A stretch of DNA of 64,000 nt from Marinobacter salarius (GTDB taxonomy: Bacteria; Pseudomonadota; Gammaproteobacteria; Pseudomonadales; Oleiphilaceae): the NCBI RefSeq assembly GCF_032922745.1, contig NZ_CP136693.1, positions 3,534,001 through 3,598,000 of the forward strand. Direction: 5' to 3'. Position 1 is the first letter of the stretch. Every line of letters begins with the position of its first letter. The notes beneath the pieces were generated by a model. The model had not been told where the DNA came from. It was given only the letters and a program-made list of their open reading frames with translations, and did not search any database. Position numbers and translations under genes: made by a program. Shown here piece after piece: positions 38,517 to 48,496 of this stretch.

Positions 38517-39935
38517 ATGCTCTGGCTGTACCTGCATTTTCCTCACCTGTTGCTGGATCATATTCGCCGCTCCCGCGAAAACCAGGGGGCGCTGGCTGTT
38601 GTGGAAGGCTCCGGCCAGAAGATTATCCAGGCCTGCCCGGAAGCTTATGCCCAGGGAGTACGCGCTGGCATGCGCCTGAAAACCGCTATCAGCCTGGTTC
38701 CGGAGCTGCGTATGCTCAGGGCGGACCACCAACAGGAAGCCCGGATACTGGAAGACCAGGCGCGCTGGCTATACCGGTACGCGGCTCATATCGTATTGGT
38801 ACCCCCGAATGGCCTGTTGGCGGAAGTGGGCAGCCTGCAGCGGCTTTACGGTGGGCTGGCAGCCGTCTGGCAAACGGTGGAACAGGGGCTGGAGGAACGC
38901 CAGCTTAACGCCTGGACAGCCATCGGCCACACACCACTGGCCGCCCGACTGATTGCCCGGGCCGGCAAGGGCGAGTGCACGGCGGACAAAGGCCATATCC
39001 TGCGTACACTGGGGCAGATGCCCCTGCTGACGGCAGAGTTCGATGACAAAACCTGTACCCGTCTGCAACGGCTCGGCCTGAACACCCTGGATGAGGTCTT
39101 CGCACTGCCTGCCAGTGAACTGGCCCGCCGTCTGTCGCCGGAAACCCTCGCGTATGTGCAGAAAATCCAAGGTAACCGCGCGGACCCACAAACACCCTGG
39201 CAACCGCCCCACACCTTTCGCCAGCAGGCGGATTTTGTGCAGGAGATTGAGCAGTCCCAGGGCCTGCTGTTCCCCCTGCAGCGCATTCTGTCAGAACTCG
39301 AGGAAGACCTGTGCTGGCGACAGCAGGATACCGACAGCCTGCTGCTGGTCCTGCAGCACCGGCATGAGGAGCCTACCCGCATTCGGGTTCGCACCTCCGG
39401 CCCCGAGCATCGGGCCGAAGCATTTCTGAATCTTATCCGCCTACGGTTTGAGCAGCACCCGTTAAGGGCTCCGGTGGTCTCATTAGTGCTGTCCGTTAAA
39501 CGCTTCCTGGGGCGGGAAGCGGCCTCTGGCCAGGATCTTCTGGGTGAAACGCAGGATCTGAACGAAGCCTGGCACACCCTGATCAGCCGTCTGCAGGCAC
39601 GGCTTGGCGGACATTCATTACGGCAGTTATCGCCGCAGGCGGATCACCGGCCCGAACGGGCCTGGTCGGCCTCCGAAGTGCAGCGGAAAAATCATAGCCG
39701 CCTTCCTTCTCCCGACCAGTTACCCCGTCGTCCTTTATGGTTACTCAAAGGGCCACAACCGCTGGCCGAAGCTCCGACCATGTGGTTTTCGGGCCCGGAA
39801 CGGATCAGTGGAGGTTGGTGGGATGGCCAGCGGGTTCACCGGGATTATTACATTGCCGAGCTGTCCACCGGCCAGCTTGCCTGGGTGTTCCGGGATGTGC
39901 GGGATGGCTGGTTTGTGCATGGCTGGTTTGGCTGA
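38517..39935 (+). CDS. imuB: ImuB, Y-family-polymerase-like protein
   Basis: 472 residues from the ATG at 38517. It has the Y-family fold (AYAQGVRAGMRLKTAISLVP, then LNAWTAIGHTPLAARLIARA) but lacks the acidic metal-binding residues of active polymerases, as known for ImuB. In the family it acts as a hub linking the beta clamp to DnaE2. Its stop overlaps the dnaE2 start (TGATG), showing translational coupling. Confidence 0.92.
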   Translation: MLWLYLHFPHLLLDHIRRSRENQGALAVVEGSGQKIIQACPEAYAQGVRAGMRLKTAISLVPELRMLRADHQQEARILEDQARWLYRYAAHIVLVPPNGLLAEVGSLQRLYGGLAAVWQTVEQGLEERQLNAWTAIGHTPLAARLIARAGKGECTADKGHILRTLGQMPLLTAEFDDKTCTRLQRLGLNTLDEVFALPASELARRLSPETLAYVQKIQGNRADPQTPWQPPHTFRQQADFVQEIEQSQGLLFPLQRILSELEEDLCWRQQDTDSLLLVLQHRHEEPTRIRVRTSGPEHRAEAFLNLIRLRFEQHPLRAPVVSLVLSVKRFLGREAASGQDLLGETQDLNEAWHTLISRLQARLGGHSLRQLSPQADHRPERAWSASEVQRKNHSRLPSPDQLPRRPLWLLKGPQPLAEAPTMWFSGPERISGGWWDGQRVHRDYYIAELSTGQLAWVFRDVRDGWFVHGWFG

Positions 39936-42900
39936 TGGACAACTTCAGCTATGCCGAACTCTTCTGCTTCAGCAATTTCACCTTCCTGACCGGGGCCTCA
40001 CATCCCCATGAACTGGCCGAGCAAGCACTGGAGCTGGGCTACTCTGCACTGGCCATCACAGATGCCTGCTCAGTGGCTGGCATTCCTCGGGCCTGGGCCG
40101 CACTGAAAGACAGCCCGGTAAAGCTGATCACCGGCAGCTGGTTTGAACTTGACGATGCCCCACCCGGAGCGGTTACTCCCCGCTTCATCCTGCTGGCCCG
40201 CACCCGTAAGGGTTATGGTCAGCTTTGCCAGTTGATCACCACTGGCCGACGGCAAGCGGAGAAAGGCCAGTACCGGTTATTCTTCCGGGATATCGAGACC
40301 CATTCCCTGGACGATTGTGTGTGCCTGTGGCTGCCACCCTCACCCACTGTTGCAGATGCAGACCAGGCCCTGGCCTGTGGTGAGTGGCTTCAGCGCCTGT
40401 TTGAGCCGAATCTCTGGATAGCCGCAGCCCGCACTCTTGAATCCGGAGAGGAGCAGCAACTGGCCCGGGCACGCTGGCTGGCAGACCACCTGCGTTGTCC
40501 GATAGCCGCCACCGGAGAGGTGCACATGCACAGCCGCGAGCGGCAACCGTTGCAGGATGTGCTCACGGCCCTGCGCAACCACACCAACCTGGAGAACGCC
40601 GGCCATTGCCTGTTCCAGAACGGGGAGCGCTACCTTCGACCATTACCGGTTCTTGATCGCCTGTTTCCGGAAGCCTGGCTCAGGGAAACCCTGGTGATTG
40701 CAGAGCAATGTACTTTCGAACCGGGTAGCTTGCAGTACGAATACCCACCGGACCTGGTGCCGGGCGGAACATCACCGGCGGCCTACCTGAAACAACTGAC
40801 CCAAGACGGTGAACGCCGGCGATACCCAAACGGCACGCCACAAAGCGTTCAGAGGCTGATACGCAAGGAACTAAGCCTGATATCAGAGATGAAGTACGAG
40901 CACTACTTCCTCACTATCCAGGATATTGTCGCCTTCGCACGCAGCAAAGGCATCCTGTGCCAGGGCCGCGGGTCGGCTGCCAACTCTGCCGTGTGCTACT
41001 GCCTTGGCATCACCGAGGTCAACCCGGCTCGCGTGGAGTTGCTGTTCGAGCGCTTCATCTCCAAGGATCGTGGAGAGCCACCCGATATTGATGTGGATTT
41101 CGAGCATGAACGGCGGGAAGAGGTTATCCAGTACATCTACCGGCGTTACAGCCGGGAACGCGCAGCCCTGGCCGCCACGGTGATCCGCTACCGGCCGCGC
41201 AGCGCCATCCGGGATGTGGGCAAAGCCCTGGGTTTTGATCCCGCCATGGTGGAACAGCTTTTGGAAGGCATCGATTGGCGGGACAAGGCCAGCAACTGGC
41301 GCCAGCAGATTCTCGACAAACACCTCACCCGCAACCCGAAAGTGGCCGACCAGTTCTTTACTCTGGTGAATACCCTGTTGGGCTTCCCTCGCCACCTGTC
41401 CCAGCATGTCGGTGGTTTTGTCATCAGTGCCGGACCATTGGCCGAATTGGTACCAGTGGAGAACGCGGCCATGGCGGACCGTACCGTCATACAGTGGGAC
41501 AAGGACGATCTGGAAAGCCTGGGCCTGATGAAAGTGGACGTGCTTGCCCTGGGCATGCTCACGGCCATCCGCAAGGCCTTGGACCTGATCAGTGAGGAAA
41601 AGGGTGCTCCTTTTTCCATGCAGGATATTCCCCTGGAAGATCCCGCCACCTATGCCATGTTGCAAAAAGGCGACAGCATCGGTGTTTTCCAGGTGGAATC
41701 CCGTGCCCAGATCAACATGTTGCCGCGTCTGAAACCGGAAAAGTACTACGATCTGGTGATCGAGGTGGCCATCGTCCGCCCCGGCCCTATCCAGGGTGAC
41801 ATGGTTCACCCCTATCTGCGTCGCAAGCATGGCCTGGAGCCGGTGGACTATCCCAACGACGCTGTACGGAACGTTCTGGAGCGCACCCTGGGTGTGCCTA
41901 TCTTCCAGGAGCAGGTGATCAAGCTGGCCATGGTGGCCGCTGGCTTCTCTGCCGGTGAAGCCGACCAGCTCCGCCGTGCGATGGCTGCCTGGAAGTCCCA
42001 CGGCGACCTGACGCCATTTCGGGACAAGTTGATCAACGGCATGCTGGAACGGGGCCACGATGCCGATTTCGCCGAACGGTTATACCTGCAAATCTGCGGG
42101 TTCGGCGGTTACGGCTTTCCCGAATCCCACGCCGCCAGTTTTGCGCTGCTGGTGTATGTGTCCTCCTGGATTAAACGCCACTACCCAGCCGCTTTCTACT
42201 GCGCCCTGCTCAACAGCCAACCCATGGGATTCTATTCACCGTCCCAACTGGTCCAGGACGCCCGTCGTCATGACGTCACCGTGCTACCACCGGATGTAAA
42301 CCACAGCCAATGGAATCACACCCTGGAGTCGCCTAATCGTCATTTGCGTCTGGGGCTCAGGCTCATACAGGGCCTCTCTGCCAGCGGCGCCGAGCGCCTT
42401 TACAACAATCGCCCGGCTGAAGGTTACCGGTCCACCGCCGAACTACGTCACCTGGCCGGCCTGAACCAACGCGACATGGAACTGCTCGCAGGCGCTAACG
42501 CCATGCCAGCGTTTACCACTAATCGCCATCAGGCTTACTGGCAACTGCTTGAGCACGAACAGCCCGCGGAGCTCTTTGCCAAAGAGACAGCGGCTCATTA
42601 CCAGCCAGAACACTGTTACCAGTTGCCCGAACCCACGGAAGGCCAGAATGTACTGGCCGACTACGCCAGCCAGGGCCTGACCTTGCAGCGCCATCCCCTG
42701 GCCCTGCTCCGGGAACAGGGGCACCTGAAGTTCTGTCTCAACGCTGAACAACTCAAGAATATCCAGCCTGGCCGACCGGTTCAGGTTGCTGGCCTTGTCA
42801 CAGGCCGCCAACGCCCCGGCTCCGCCTCCGGCGTCACCTTCGTTACCCTGGAAGACGAAACTGGAAACGTAAACGTGGTGGTCTGGCTGGAAACCGCACG

Positions 42901-43054
42901 GCGGCAGCGCAAGCCGTTGATAACGGCCCGGTTGTTACATGTGAAAGGGATCCTGGAAAGAGAAGGCGATATTGTTCACGTGATGGCAGGAAGGCTGTCG
43001 GATTTGAGCCATCTGATTCAGACGTTACCGGTTAATTCCCGGGATTTTCATTGA
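39935..43054 (+). CDS. dnaE2: Error-prone DNA polymerase DnaE2 (ImuC)
   Basis: 1039 residues from the ATG at 39935 (MDNFSYAELFCFSNF). It has an N-terminal PHP domain, then the C-family polymerase core (ILCQGRGSAANSAVCYCLGI, PPDIDVDFEHERRE, VRPGPIQGDMVHPYLRR) and a C-terminal OB fold (PVQVAGLVTGRQRP). It is the SOS-induced translesion replicase of the imuABC cassette. A longer frame back to 39737 overlaps imuB and is rejected. Confidence 0.95.
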   Translation: MDNFSYAELFCFSNFTFLTGASHPHELAEQALELGYSALAITDACSVAGIPRAWAALKDSPVKLITGSWFELDDAPPGAVTPRFILLARTRKGYGQLCQLITTGRRQAEKGQYRLFFRDIETHSLDDCVCLWLPPSPTVADADQALACGEWLQRLFEPNLWIAAARTLESGEEQQLARARWLADHLRCPIAATGEVHMHSRERQPLQDVLTALRNHTNLENAGHCLFQNGERYLRPLPVLDRLFPEAWLRETLVIAEQCTFEPGSLQYEYPPDLVPGGTSPAAYLKQLTQDGERRRYPNGTPQSVQRLIRKELSLISEMKYEHYFLTIQDIVAFARSKGILCQGRGSAANSAVCYCLGITEVNPARVELLFERFISKDRGEPPDIDVDFEHERREEVIQYIYRRYSRERAALAATVIRYRPRSAIRDVGKALGFDPAMVEQLLEGIDWRDKASNWRQQILDKHLTRNPKVADQFFTLVNTLLGFPRHLSQHVGGFVISAGPLAELVPVENAAMADRTVIQWDKDDLESLGLMKVDVLALGMLTAIRKALDLISEEKGAPFSMQDIPLEDPATYAMLQKGDSIGVFQVESRAQINMLPRLKPEKYYDLVIEVAIVRPGPIQGDMVHPYLRRKHGLEPVDYPNDAVRNVLERTLGVPIFQEQVIKLAMVAAGFSAGEADQLRRAMAAWKSHGDLTPFRDKLINGMLERGHDADFAERLYLQICGFGGYGFPESHAASFALLVYVSSWIKRHYPAAFYCALLNSQPMGFYSPSQLVQDARRHDVTVLPPDVNHSQWNHTLESPNRHLRLGLRLIQGLSASGAERLYNNRPAEGYRSTAELRHLAGLNQRDMELLAGANAMPAFTTNRHQAYWQLLEHEQPAELFAKETAAHYQPEHCYQLPEPTEGQNVLADYASQGLTLQRHPLALLREQGHLKFCLNAEQLKNIQPGRPVQVAGLVTGRQRPGSASGVTFVTLEDETGNVNVVVWLETARRQRKPLITARLLHVKGILEREGDIVHVMAGRLSDLSHLIQTLPVNSRDFH

Positions 43055-43080
43055 TGAAGCACCATTGCGGAGGCGACTAA

Positions 43081-45009
43081 ATCGAGTAGGAGGGGGAGTT
43101 ACCTCCCCCGTCCTCTCACACCACCGGGCATACGGTTCCGTACCACGGCGGTTCATGGTCGGCTCTGAAGCCGAGTCATCGTATCCAGCAAGCTTACCAG
43201 AGACAGACGGTCGAATACCCTCTTAGGCAGGGCCGCGTTCATATGAGTCGCGCCACTGTTCCACCAGGGTCCACGACCATTGGTCGCGCTCCTCCAAGCC
43301 CTTATCTCAGTCAAGCCTAGCCGTACCAGGTTGCGGGCCCGCGTGCGGGTCCGCTTCCACTGCTGCCACAGGATCAGGCGAAGCCGCCGTCTTATCCAGC
43401 CATCCAGGGCTTCGACCGAACGCTTCGAGGCGGTCAGGCGATAGTAATTTGCCCAGCCTCTCAGCACCGGGTTCAGGTTCCGGATGGTGGTCGTCAACGA
43501 CTGTCCCCGTGACCGTTTCAGCAGGGGGCGAAGCTTGGCCATGAAGGCCTTCAGGCTTTTGGGCGCGACTCTCAACCGGACCTGACGTTTATGCCAGCTC
43601 ACGCTGTAACCCAGAAAGCTCCGACGCCAGGGGCGGTCCACGGCGCTTTTCACCGTATTCACCTTCAGGCGCAAGCGCGTTTCCAGGAAGTGGGTAATAC
43701 TGGCCATCACCCGTTCGCCGGATCTTTTGCTGCTGACGTAAATGTTGCAGTCGTCCGCATAGCGGCAGAACCGGTGTCCCCGCCGCTCCAGCTCCCGATC
43801 CAGTTCGGTCAGGAGCACGTTAGAGAGCAAGGGCGACAGGGGGCCGCCTTGCGGCGTGCCTTCCCGTCTCGGGCTGACCAGTCCTCCTTCGAGCATGCCG
43901 GCTTGCAGGTAACGCCGGATCAGGGTGAGTATCCGCCGGTCGGCTATGCGACAAGCCAGCAGGCTCATCAGCACATCGTGGTTGACCCGGTCAAAGAACT
44001 GGGCCAGATCCAGATCGACCACCCAGCGGTGGCCGTCGTTGATGTGTTGCTGCATCGCCTTGACCGCCTGGTGGGCACTTCGACCGGGGCGGAACCCATA
44101 GCTGTGATCCGAGAAGGTCGGTTCCAGCGTCGGGCTCAGCACCTGGTGAAGGGCTTGTTGGATCAGGCGGTCCTGCACCGTTGGGATACCCAGTGTCCGC
44201 TCCCCGCCTTGCGGCTTGGGGATACTGACCCGGCGGACCGGTTGAGGATGGTAGTCTCCGGCCAACAGCCGCTCGCGCAGCGTTGGCCAATGCTGTTGCA
44301 GGTGGCCCTTCAGGGCCATCACCGGCATCTGATCGACACCGGCGGCACCCTTATTGGATACCACCCGCTGATACGCACGCATCAGGTTCGGGCGCTCAAG
44401 CACCTGTTCCATCAGCGTGTTCGGCTCCGCGTTCGTCCACGAGTGAGCCCCCGCGTCTGCCTCGACACGGACTTCAGTCTCTGCCGGATACCGTCCAGCG
44501 CCTTCCTGAATGCCCTGCCCCATCCGGGTCGCTTCTGTCTTCATAAGCACACTACGAGAACTCATCGCCTACTAACGGCCAACCATGTTCGGCCCTTCCG
44601 TACGCGGTGACGCACCTACTATGGCCTCGGCTGAGTTCTGGCTCCCCATCCCCACCTCTCGCGAAGTGAGTAGCACAGCGGCAGAGAACCAGACTTCCCA
44701 GGGTAAGACGCGTGACCTTCACACTTATGCCCGCCGCATTTACGTCCACACCTTCCGTGCAAGTACAGGGCTTTGACGATAGTTGACGCCTTACCCGGTG
44801 TGACCGCCTCATATGCGATTTCTGTTCGTCAGGCCAGTGCTTTGCCTGCGGCTTCCTTCAGATTCCATCTCACGATGGACACCCTTGCCGTCCGGCTAGT
44901 GGTTCCCCTTGCCGGGTCCACAGGGGACTTGCACCCCCAAGTCATCCGGCCAGCACCACCTGTACCGGAACAGCGCCCGTCAAGGCGCTACGCGCCATGC
45001 CTGGCGCAC
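43081..45009 (-). mobile_element. Group IIC intron
   Basis: On the minus strand the 5' end reads GTGCGCC at 45009, directly after the terminator of oadB. The 3' end reads CCTACTCGAT at 43081. The last 55 bases fold as the catalytic domain V (GGGGGAG / CTCCCCC arms). The ORF lies in domain IV and the 440 bp before it hold domains I to III. Class C introns characteristically insert just past terminator hairpins, as here. Confidence 0.85.
43153..44565 (-). CDS. ltrA: Group II intron reverse transcriptase/maturase (LtrA-like, class C)
   Basis: 470 residues. The RT domain spans about 75-320, with the catalytic CRYADDCNIYV. Blocks WVVDLDLAQFFDRVNH and GTPQGGPLSPLLSN are present. A maturase X domain follows (NPVLRGWANYYRL, then WWNSGATHMNAALP). 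There is no endonuclease domain, as expected for class C. It aids splicing and target-primed insertion. The frame is intact. Confidence 0.95.
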   Translation of the reverse strand: MSSRSVLMKTEATRMGQGIQEGAGRYPAETEVRVEADAGAHSWTNAEPNTLMEQVLERPNLMRAYQRVVSNKGAAGVDQMPVMALKGHLQQHWPTLRERLLAGDYHPQPVRRVSIPKPQGGERTLGIPTVQDRLIQQALHQVLSPTLEPTFSDHSYGFRPGRSAHQAVKAMQQHINDGHRWVVDLDLAQFFDRVNHDVLMSLLACRIADRRILTLIRRYLQAGMLEGGLVSPRREGTPQGGPLSPLLSNVLLTELDRELERRGHRFCRYADDCNIYVSSKRSGERVMASITHFLETRLRLKVNTVKSAVDRPWRRSFLGYSVSWHKRQVRLRVAPKSLKAFMAKLRPLLKRSRGQSLTTTIRNLNPVLRGWANYYRLTASKRSVEALDGWIRRRLRLILWQQWKRTRTRARNLVRLGLTEIRAWRSATNGRGPWWNSGATHMNAALPKRVFDRLSLVSLLDTMTRLQSRP

Positions 45010-45018
45010 AACAAGAAA

Positions 45019-45036
45019 GCCCCGCAAAAGCGGGGC
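45019..45036 (-). terminator. Terminator of the oadGAB operon
   Basis: GCCCCGC-TTTT-GCGGGGC on the minus strand, followed by TTTCTTGTT. The group II intron begins ten bases beyond the stem. Confidence 0.85.
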
Positions 45037-45063
45037 CTTCTCTCAGGTGCTGAAGTGAAACAA

Positions 45064-46398
45064 TCAGCTAAGCAGCTTGATCATCACACCTGCAGCCACC
45101 GCAGAGCCGATAACACCGGCCACATTTGGCCCCATGGCGTGCATCAGCAGGAAGTTCTGCGGGTTGGCCTCAAGGCCGACCTTGTTGGATACCCTTGCAG
45201 CCATCGGCACCGCAGACACACCAGCGGAACCAATCAGCGGGTTGATAGCTTCCTTGGTGAAGCGGTTCATCAGCTTCGCCATCAGAACACCACACGCAGT
45301 ACCCACAGCAAAGGCCACAATACCCAGGCCCAGGATACCCAGCGTCTGCGCATCCAGGAACTTGTCAGCCATCAGCTTGGAGCCAACCGACAGGCCCAGG
45401 AAAATCGTTGTGATATTGATCAGTGCGTTCTGGGCAGTATCGCTCAGGCGCTCGACCACGCCACACTCGCGCATCAGGTTACCAAAGCAGAACATACCCA
45501 GAAGCGGCGCAGCGTCCGGCAGGAACAGAACCACCGCAATCAGTACCACCAGCGGGAACACGATTTTCTCTTTTTTGCTCACCGGGCGGAGCTGGGACAT
45601 CTTGATGGCCCGCTCTTTCTGGCTGGTCAGCGCCTTCATGATCGGCGGCTGAATCATCGGCACCATCGCCATATAAGCGTAAGCCGAAACTGCAATCGCC
45701 CCGAGCAGGTGCGGCGCCAGAACACTGGACACATAAATGGAGGTAGGACCGTCCGCACCACCGATAATACCGACTGCGGCGGCTTCAAGGATGGTGAAGT
45801 CCAGGATACCCAGCCAATCGAGCAATGCAGCACCCAAAACGGTTCCGAAGATACCGAACTGGGCTGCAGCGCCAAGCAGCATTGTCTTGGGGTTCGCCAA
45901 TAGCGGGCCAAAGTCCGTCATTGCGCCGACACCCATGAAAATCACCAGCGGACCAATGGTGCTACCGATAACCACAGAATAGAAGTTATACAGCATGCCA
46001 TTGCCATAGCCGAAGTCCTGGGCAATGGCATTTGCCATCGCCATGTCGGAGTAGCTGGCCTCTTTGACCGCCACCTTGAAGGCTTCTTTCAGCTCAGGGG
46101 TAATAGCCTGGCCGGCCTGATAAGCAACATCCAGCGGCGCAGCCAGTGCGGCCAGCACCTGCGTAGTGTCGCTCTTCAGGGCGAAATGAATCGCGTTCTC
46201 CGCCGCAGTCAGGGCAAGCCCTGCCTCCGGAATATTCGCCAGAATACCGCCGAACCCGATGGGTACCAGCAGCAGCGGCTCGAACCCCTTGCGAATCGCA
46301 AGGAACAGAAGAAGAAGGCCGATGGCGATCATGATCACCTGGCCAAGTTCCATATTGAACAGGCCACTACCTGTCCAGAGTGTCATTAATTTATCCAT
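45064..46398 (-). CDS. oadB: Oxaloacetate decarboxylase beta subunit (Na+ pump)
   Basis: 444 residues, a polytopic inner-membrane protein. GGADGPTSIYVSSVLAPHLL and GFGGILANIPEAG are landmarks of the sodium-translocating carboxylic-acid decarboxylase beta family. GSAGVSAVPMAARVSNKVG near 375 is the second repeat-region motif. It couples decarboxylation of carboxybiotin to Na+ export. It is the last gene of oadG-oadA-oadB, 13 bp after oadA. Confidence 0.95.
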   Translation of the reverse strand: MDKLMTLWTGSGLFNMELGQVIMIAIGLLLLFLAIRKGFEPLLLVPIGFGGILANIPEAGLALTAAENAIHFALKSDTTQVLAALAAPLDVAYQAGQAITPELKEAFKVAVKEASYSDMAMANAIAQDFGYGNGMLYNFYSVVIGSTIGPLVIFMGVGAMTDFGPLLANPKTMLLGAAAQFGIFGTVLGAALLDWLGILDFTILEAAAVGIIGGADGPTSIYVSSVLAPHLLGAIAVSAYAYMAMVPMIQPPIMKALTSQKERAIKMSQLRPVSKKEKIVFPLVVLIAVVLFLPDAAPLLGMFCFGNLMRECGVVERLSDTAQNALINITTIFLGLSVGSKLMADKFLDAQTLGILGLGIVAFAVGTACGVLMAKLMNRFTKEAINPLIGSAGVSAVPMAARVSNKVGLEANPQNFLLMHAMGPNVAGVIGSAVAAGVMIKLLS

Positions 46399-46411
46399 GG
46401 AATGCTGGCCC

Positions 46412-48202
46412 TTATGCGATTGTCAGCATTTCATCATCAGGGGAGACGGCATCACCGACCTTGATGAAGACTTCGCCGATGGTACCGGCTTTCGGTGCCC
46501 GAACCTCGGTTTCCATTTTCATGGCTTCGAGAATGATCAGCACATCGCCCTCTTCCACGGCGTCGCCGGGAGATACCAGAACCTTGAAGATATTGCCGCC
46601 CAGAGGCGCGACCAGAGGCTCGCCTTCACCCGCAGCCGGTGCAGGCGCGGAAGAGGAAGCAGCAGGTGCGGATGCAGCACCGCCTTCACCCTGAATCTGG
46701 CTGATTTCGCCGCCTTCGGACACCGCAACAACATACTTCTTGCCATTAACATCGACAGTGTAGGTTTCCGGGCCTTCAGCTTTCTTGGCAGGTGCTGCGT
46801 CTTCAGCGGTCGGAACCGGCTCAAATGCATCCGGGTTGTTACGGTTTTCCAGGAACTTCAGGCCGATCTGCGGGAACAGTGCGTAGGTCAGCACGTCGTC
46901 CTCAACGTTGTCGGCCAGCTTGATGCCCTTCTCTTCCGCCAGCTTCTTCAGCTCGTCGGTCAGCTTGTCCATTTCCGGCTCAAGCACATCGGCCGGACGA
47001 CAGGTCATCACTTCCTTGCCATCCAGAACGCGCTCCTGCAGCTCCTTATTCATGGCCGCCGGCGCAGCGCCGTACTCGCCCTTGAGGATGGCGGAGGTTT
47101 CCTTGGAGATGGACTTGTAACGCTCACCGGTCAGAACGTTCAGTACCGCCTGGGTACCCACGATCTGGGAAGTCGGAGTGACCAGCGGAATGAAGCCCAG
47201 GTCTTCGCGAACCTTGGGAATTTCATCCAGAACTTCGTCGAACTTGTCGCTCGCGTTCTGCTCTCGCAGCTGGTTTTCCATGTTGGTCAGCATGCCGCCC
47301 GGCACCTGAGCAATCAGGATGCGGGAATCGGTGCCACGCAGGCTGCCTTCAAATTTCGCGTACTTCTTACGCACCTGGCGGAAATAGCTGGCGATTTCCT
47401 CAAGCAGGGTCAAGTCCAGGCCGGTGTCACGATCTGTGCCTTCCAGAATGGCAACAACCGCCTCGGTGGGCGAGTGGCCGTAGGTCATGCTCATGGAGGA
47501 AATGGCGGTGTCCACGTTATCGATGCCGGCTTCCGCGGCCTTGATGGCGGTGGCGGTAGACATGCCGGTGGTGGCGTGGCACTGCATATGGATGGGAATA
47601 TCCAGCTCTTTCTTCAGACGGCTGACCAGATCAAAAGCTACGTAAGGCTTAAGGATACCGGCCATGTCCTTGATGGCGATGGAGTCCGCGCCCATGTCGG
47701 CCACTTCTTTCGCCATTTCAACCCACATTTCGATGGTGTGCACGGGGCTGGTGGTGTAGGCGATGGTGCCCTGGGCATGCTTGCCAGTCTTACGAACGGC
47801 CTTGATGGCACGGTCCAGGTTACGCGGATCGTTCATGGCGTCGAAAATCCGGAACACGTCTACGCCGTTCTCGGCGGCACGCTCACAGAAACGGTCGACC
47901 ACATCATCGGCGTAATGACGGTAACCCAGCAGGTTCTGGCCACGCAGCAGCATTTGCTGTTGGGTGTTAGGCATAGCCTTTTTCAGTTCACGGATGCGCT
48001 CCCAGGGATCTTCGCCCAGGTAACGGATGCAGGAGTCGAAGGTAGCTCCGCCCCAGGATTCCAAAGACCAGAAACCAACCTTGTCGAGTTTCTCGGCAAT
48101 GGGCAGCATGTCGTCAAGTCGCATGCGGGTGGCAAGCAGGGACTGGTGGGCGTCACGCAGGATAACGTCCGTAATCCCCAGCGGTTTCTTTGTGTCAGTC
48201 AT
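46412..48202 (-). CDS. oadA: Oxaloacetate decarboxylase alpha subunit
   Basis: 596 residues. It has an N-terminal TIM-barrel carboxyltransferase domain (ITDVILRDAHQSLLATRMR; metal ligands in IPIHMQCHATTGMS), a PYC_OADA middle domain, an Ala/Pro-rich hinge near 505-525 and a C-terminal biotinyl domain with the biotinylated Lys in EAMKMETEV. It moves CO2 from oxaloacetate to biotin for OadB. Near-identical proteins serve as pyruvate carboxylase subunit B, but oadB/oadG next door favour the Na+ pump. Confidence 0.95.
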   Translation of the reverse strand: MTDTKKPLGITDVILRDAHQSLLATRMRLDDMLPIAEKLDKVGFWSLESWGGATFDSCIRYLGEDPWERIRELKKAMPNTQQQMLLRGQNLLGYRHYADDVVDRFCERAAENGVDVFRIFDAMNDPRNLDRAIKAVRKTGKHAQGTIAYTTSPVHTIEMWVEMAKEVADMGADSIAIKDMAGILKPYVAFDLVSRLKKELDIPIHMQCHATTGMSTATAIKAAEAGIDNVDTAISSMSMTYGHSPTEAVVAILEGTDRDTGLDLTLLEEIASYFRQVRKKYAKFEGSLRGTDSRILIAQVPGGMLTNMENQLREQNASDKFDEVLDEIPKVREDLGFIPLVTPTSQIVGTQAVLNVLTGERYKSISKETSAILKGEYGAAPAAMNKELQERVLDGKEVMTCRPADVLEPEMDKLTDELKKLAEEKGIKLADNVEDDVLTYALFPQIGLKFLENRNNPDAFEPVPTAEDAAPAKKAEGPETYTVDVNGKKYVVAVSEGGEISQIQGEGGAASAPAASSSAPAPAAGEGEPLVAPLGGNIFKVLVSPGDAVEEGDVLIILEAMKMETEVRAPKAGTIGEVFIKVGDAVSPDDEMLTIA

Positions 48203-48244
48203 CGTGTCAGCCTTCTGTTTAAAGGTTCTAATCTATCTGCCAGG

Positions 48245-48496
48245 TCACTTCTTGTGGCGTGACCGGTATTGTGCAATCGCTTTTTTAATCGCTTCAGCGG
48301 TGTCAGGATCGACCGACGATGGCGCCGAAGGCCTTGCACGTGGAGTACGGGCCGGAGCAACGGGTTCAGGCGGGCCGAACCGATGGACCAGTTTTGACAT
48401 GAGCAGGGTTGCAAACACCAATATGATCAGGAATACGAAGACAAACCCCATGCCTGCGACCATCAGATCGATGGCTTGTGACATTAGCTCACTCAT
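48245..48496 (-). CDS. oadG: Oxaloacetate decarboxylase gamma subunit
   Basis: 83 residues. One membrane helix (AGMGFVFVFLIILVFATLLM) and a Pro/Ala-rich tail ending TAEAIKKAIAQYRSRHKK, the usual OadG plan. It helps assemble the OadABG complex. First gene of the operon. Confidence 0.88.
   Translation of the reverse strand: MSELMSQAIDLMVAGMGFVFVFLIILVFATLLMSKLVHRFGPPEPVAPARTPRARPSAPSSVDPDTAEAIKKAIAQYRSRHKK

Noticed and set aside
40883..42058. A 391-codon minus-strand frame
   Set aside because: It is antisense to the polymerase core of dnaE2.
43591..44610. A 339-codon + strand frame inside the intron
   Set aside because: It is antisense to the reverse transcriptase.
44773..45903. A 376-codon + strand frame
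   Set aside because: It is antisense to oadB and starts within the intron; no family features.
46259..48262. A 667-codon frame on the + strand
   Set aside because: It lies fully antisense to oadA and oadB, whose family matches and codon pattern are clear.
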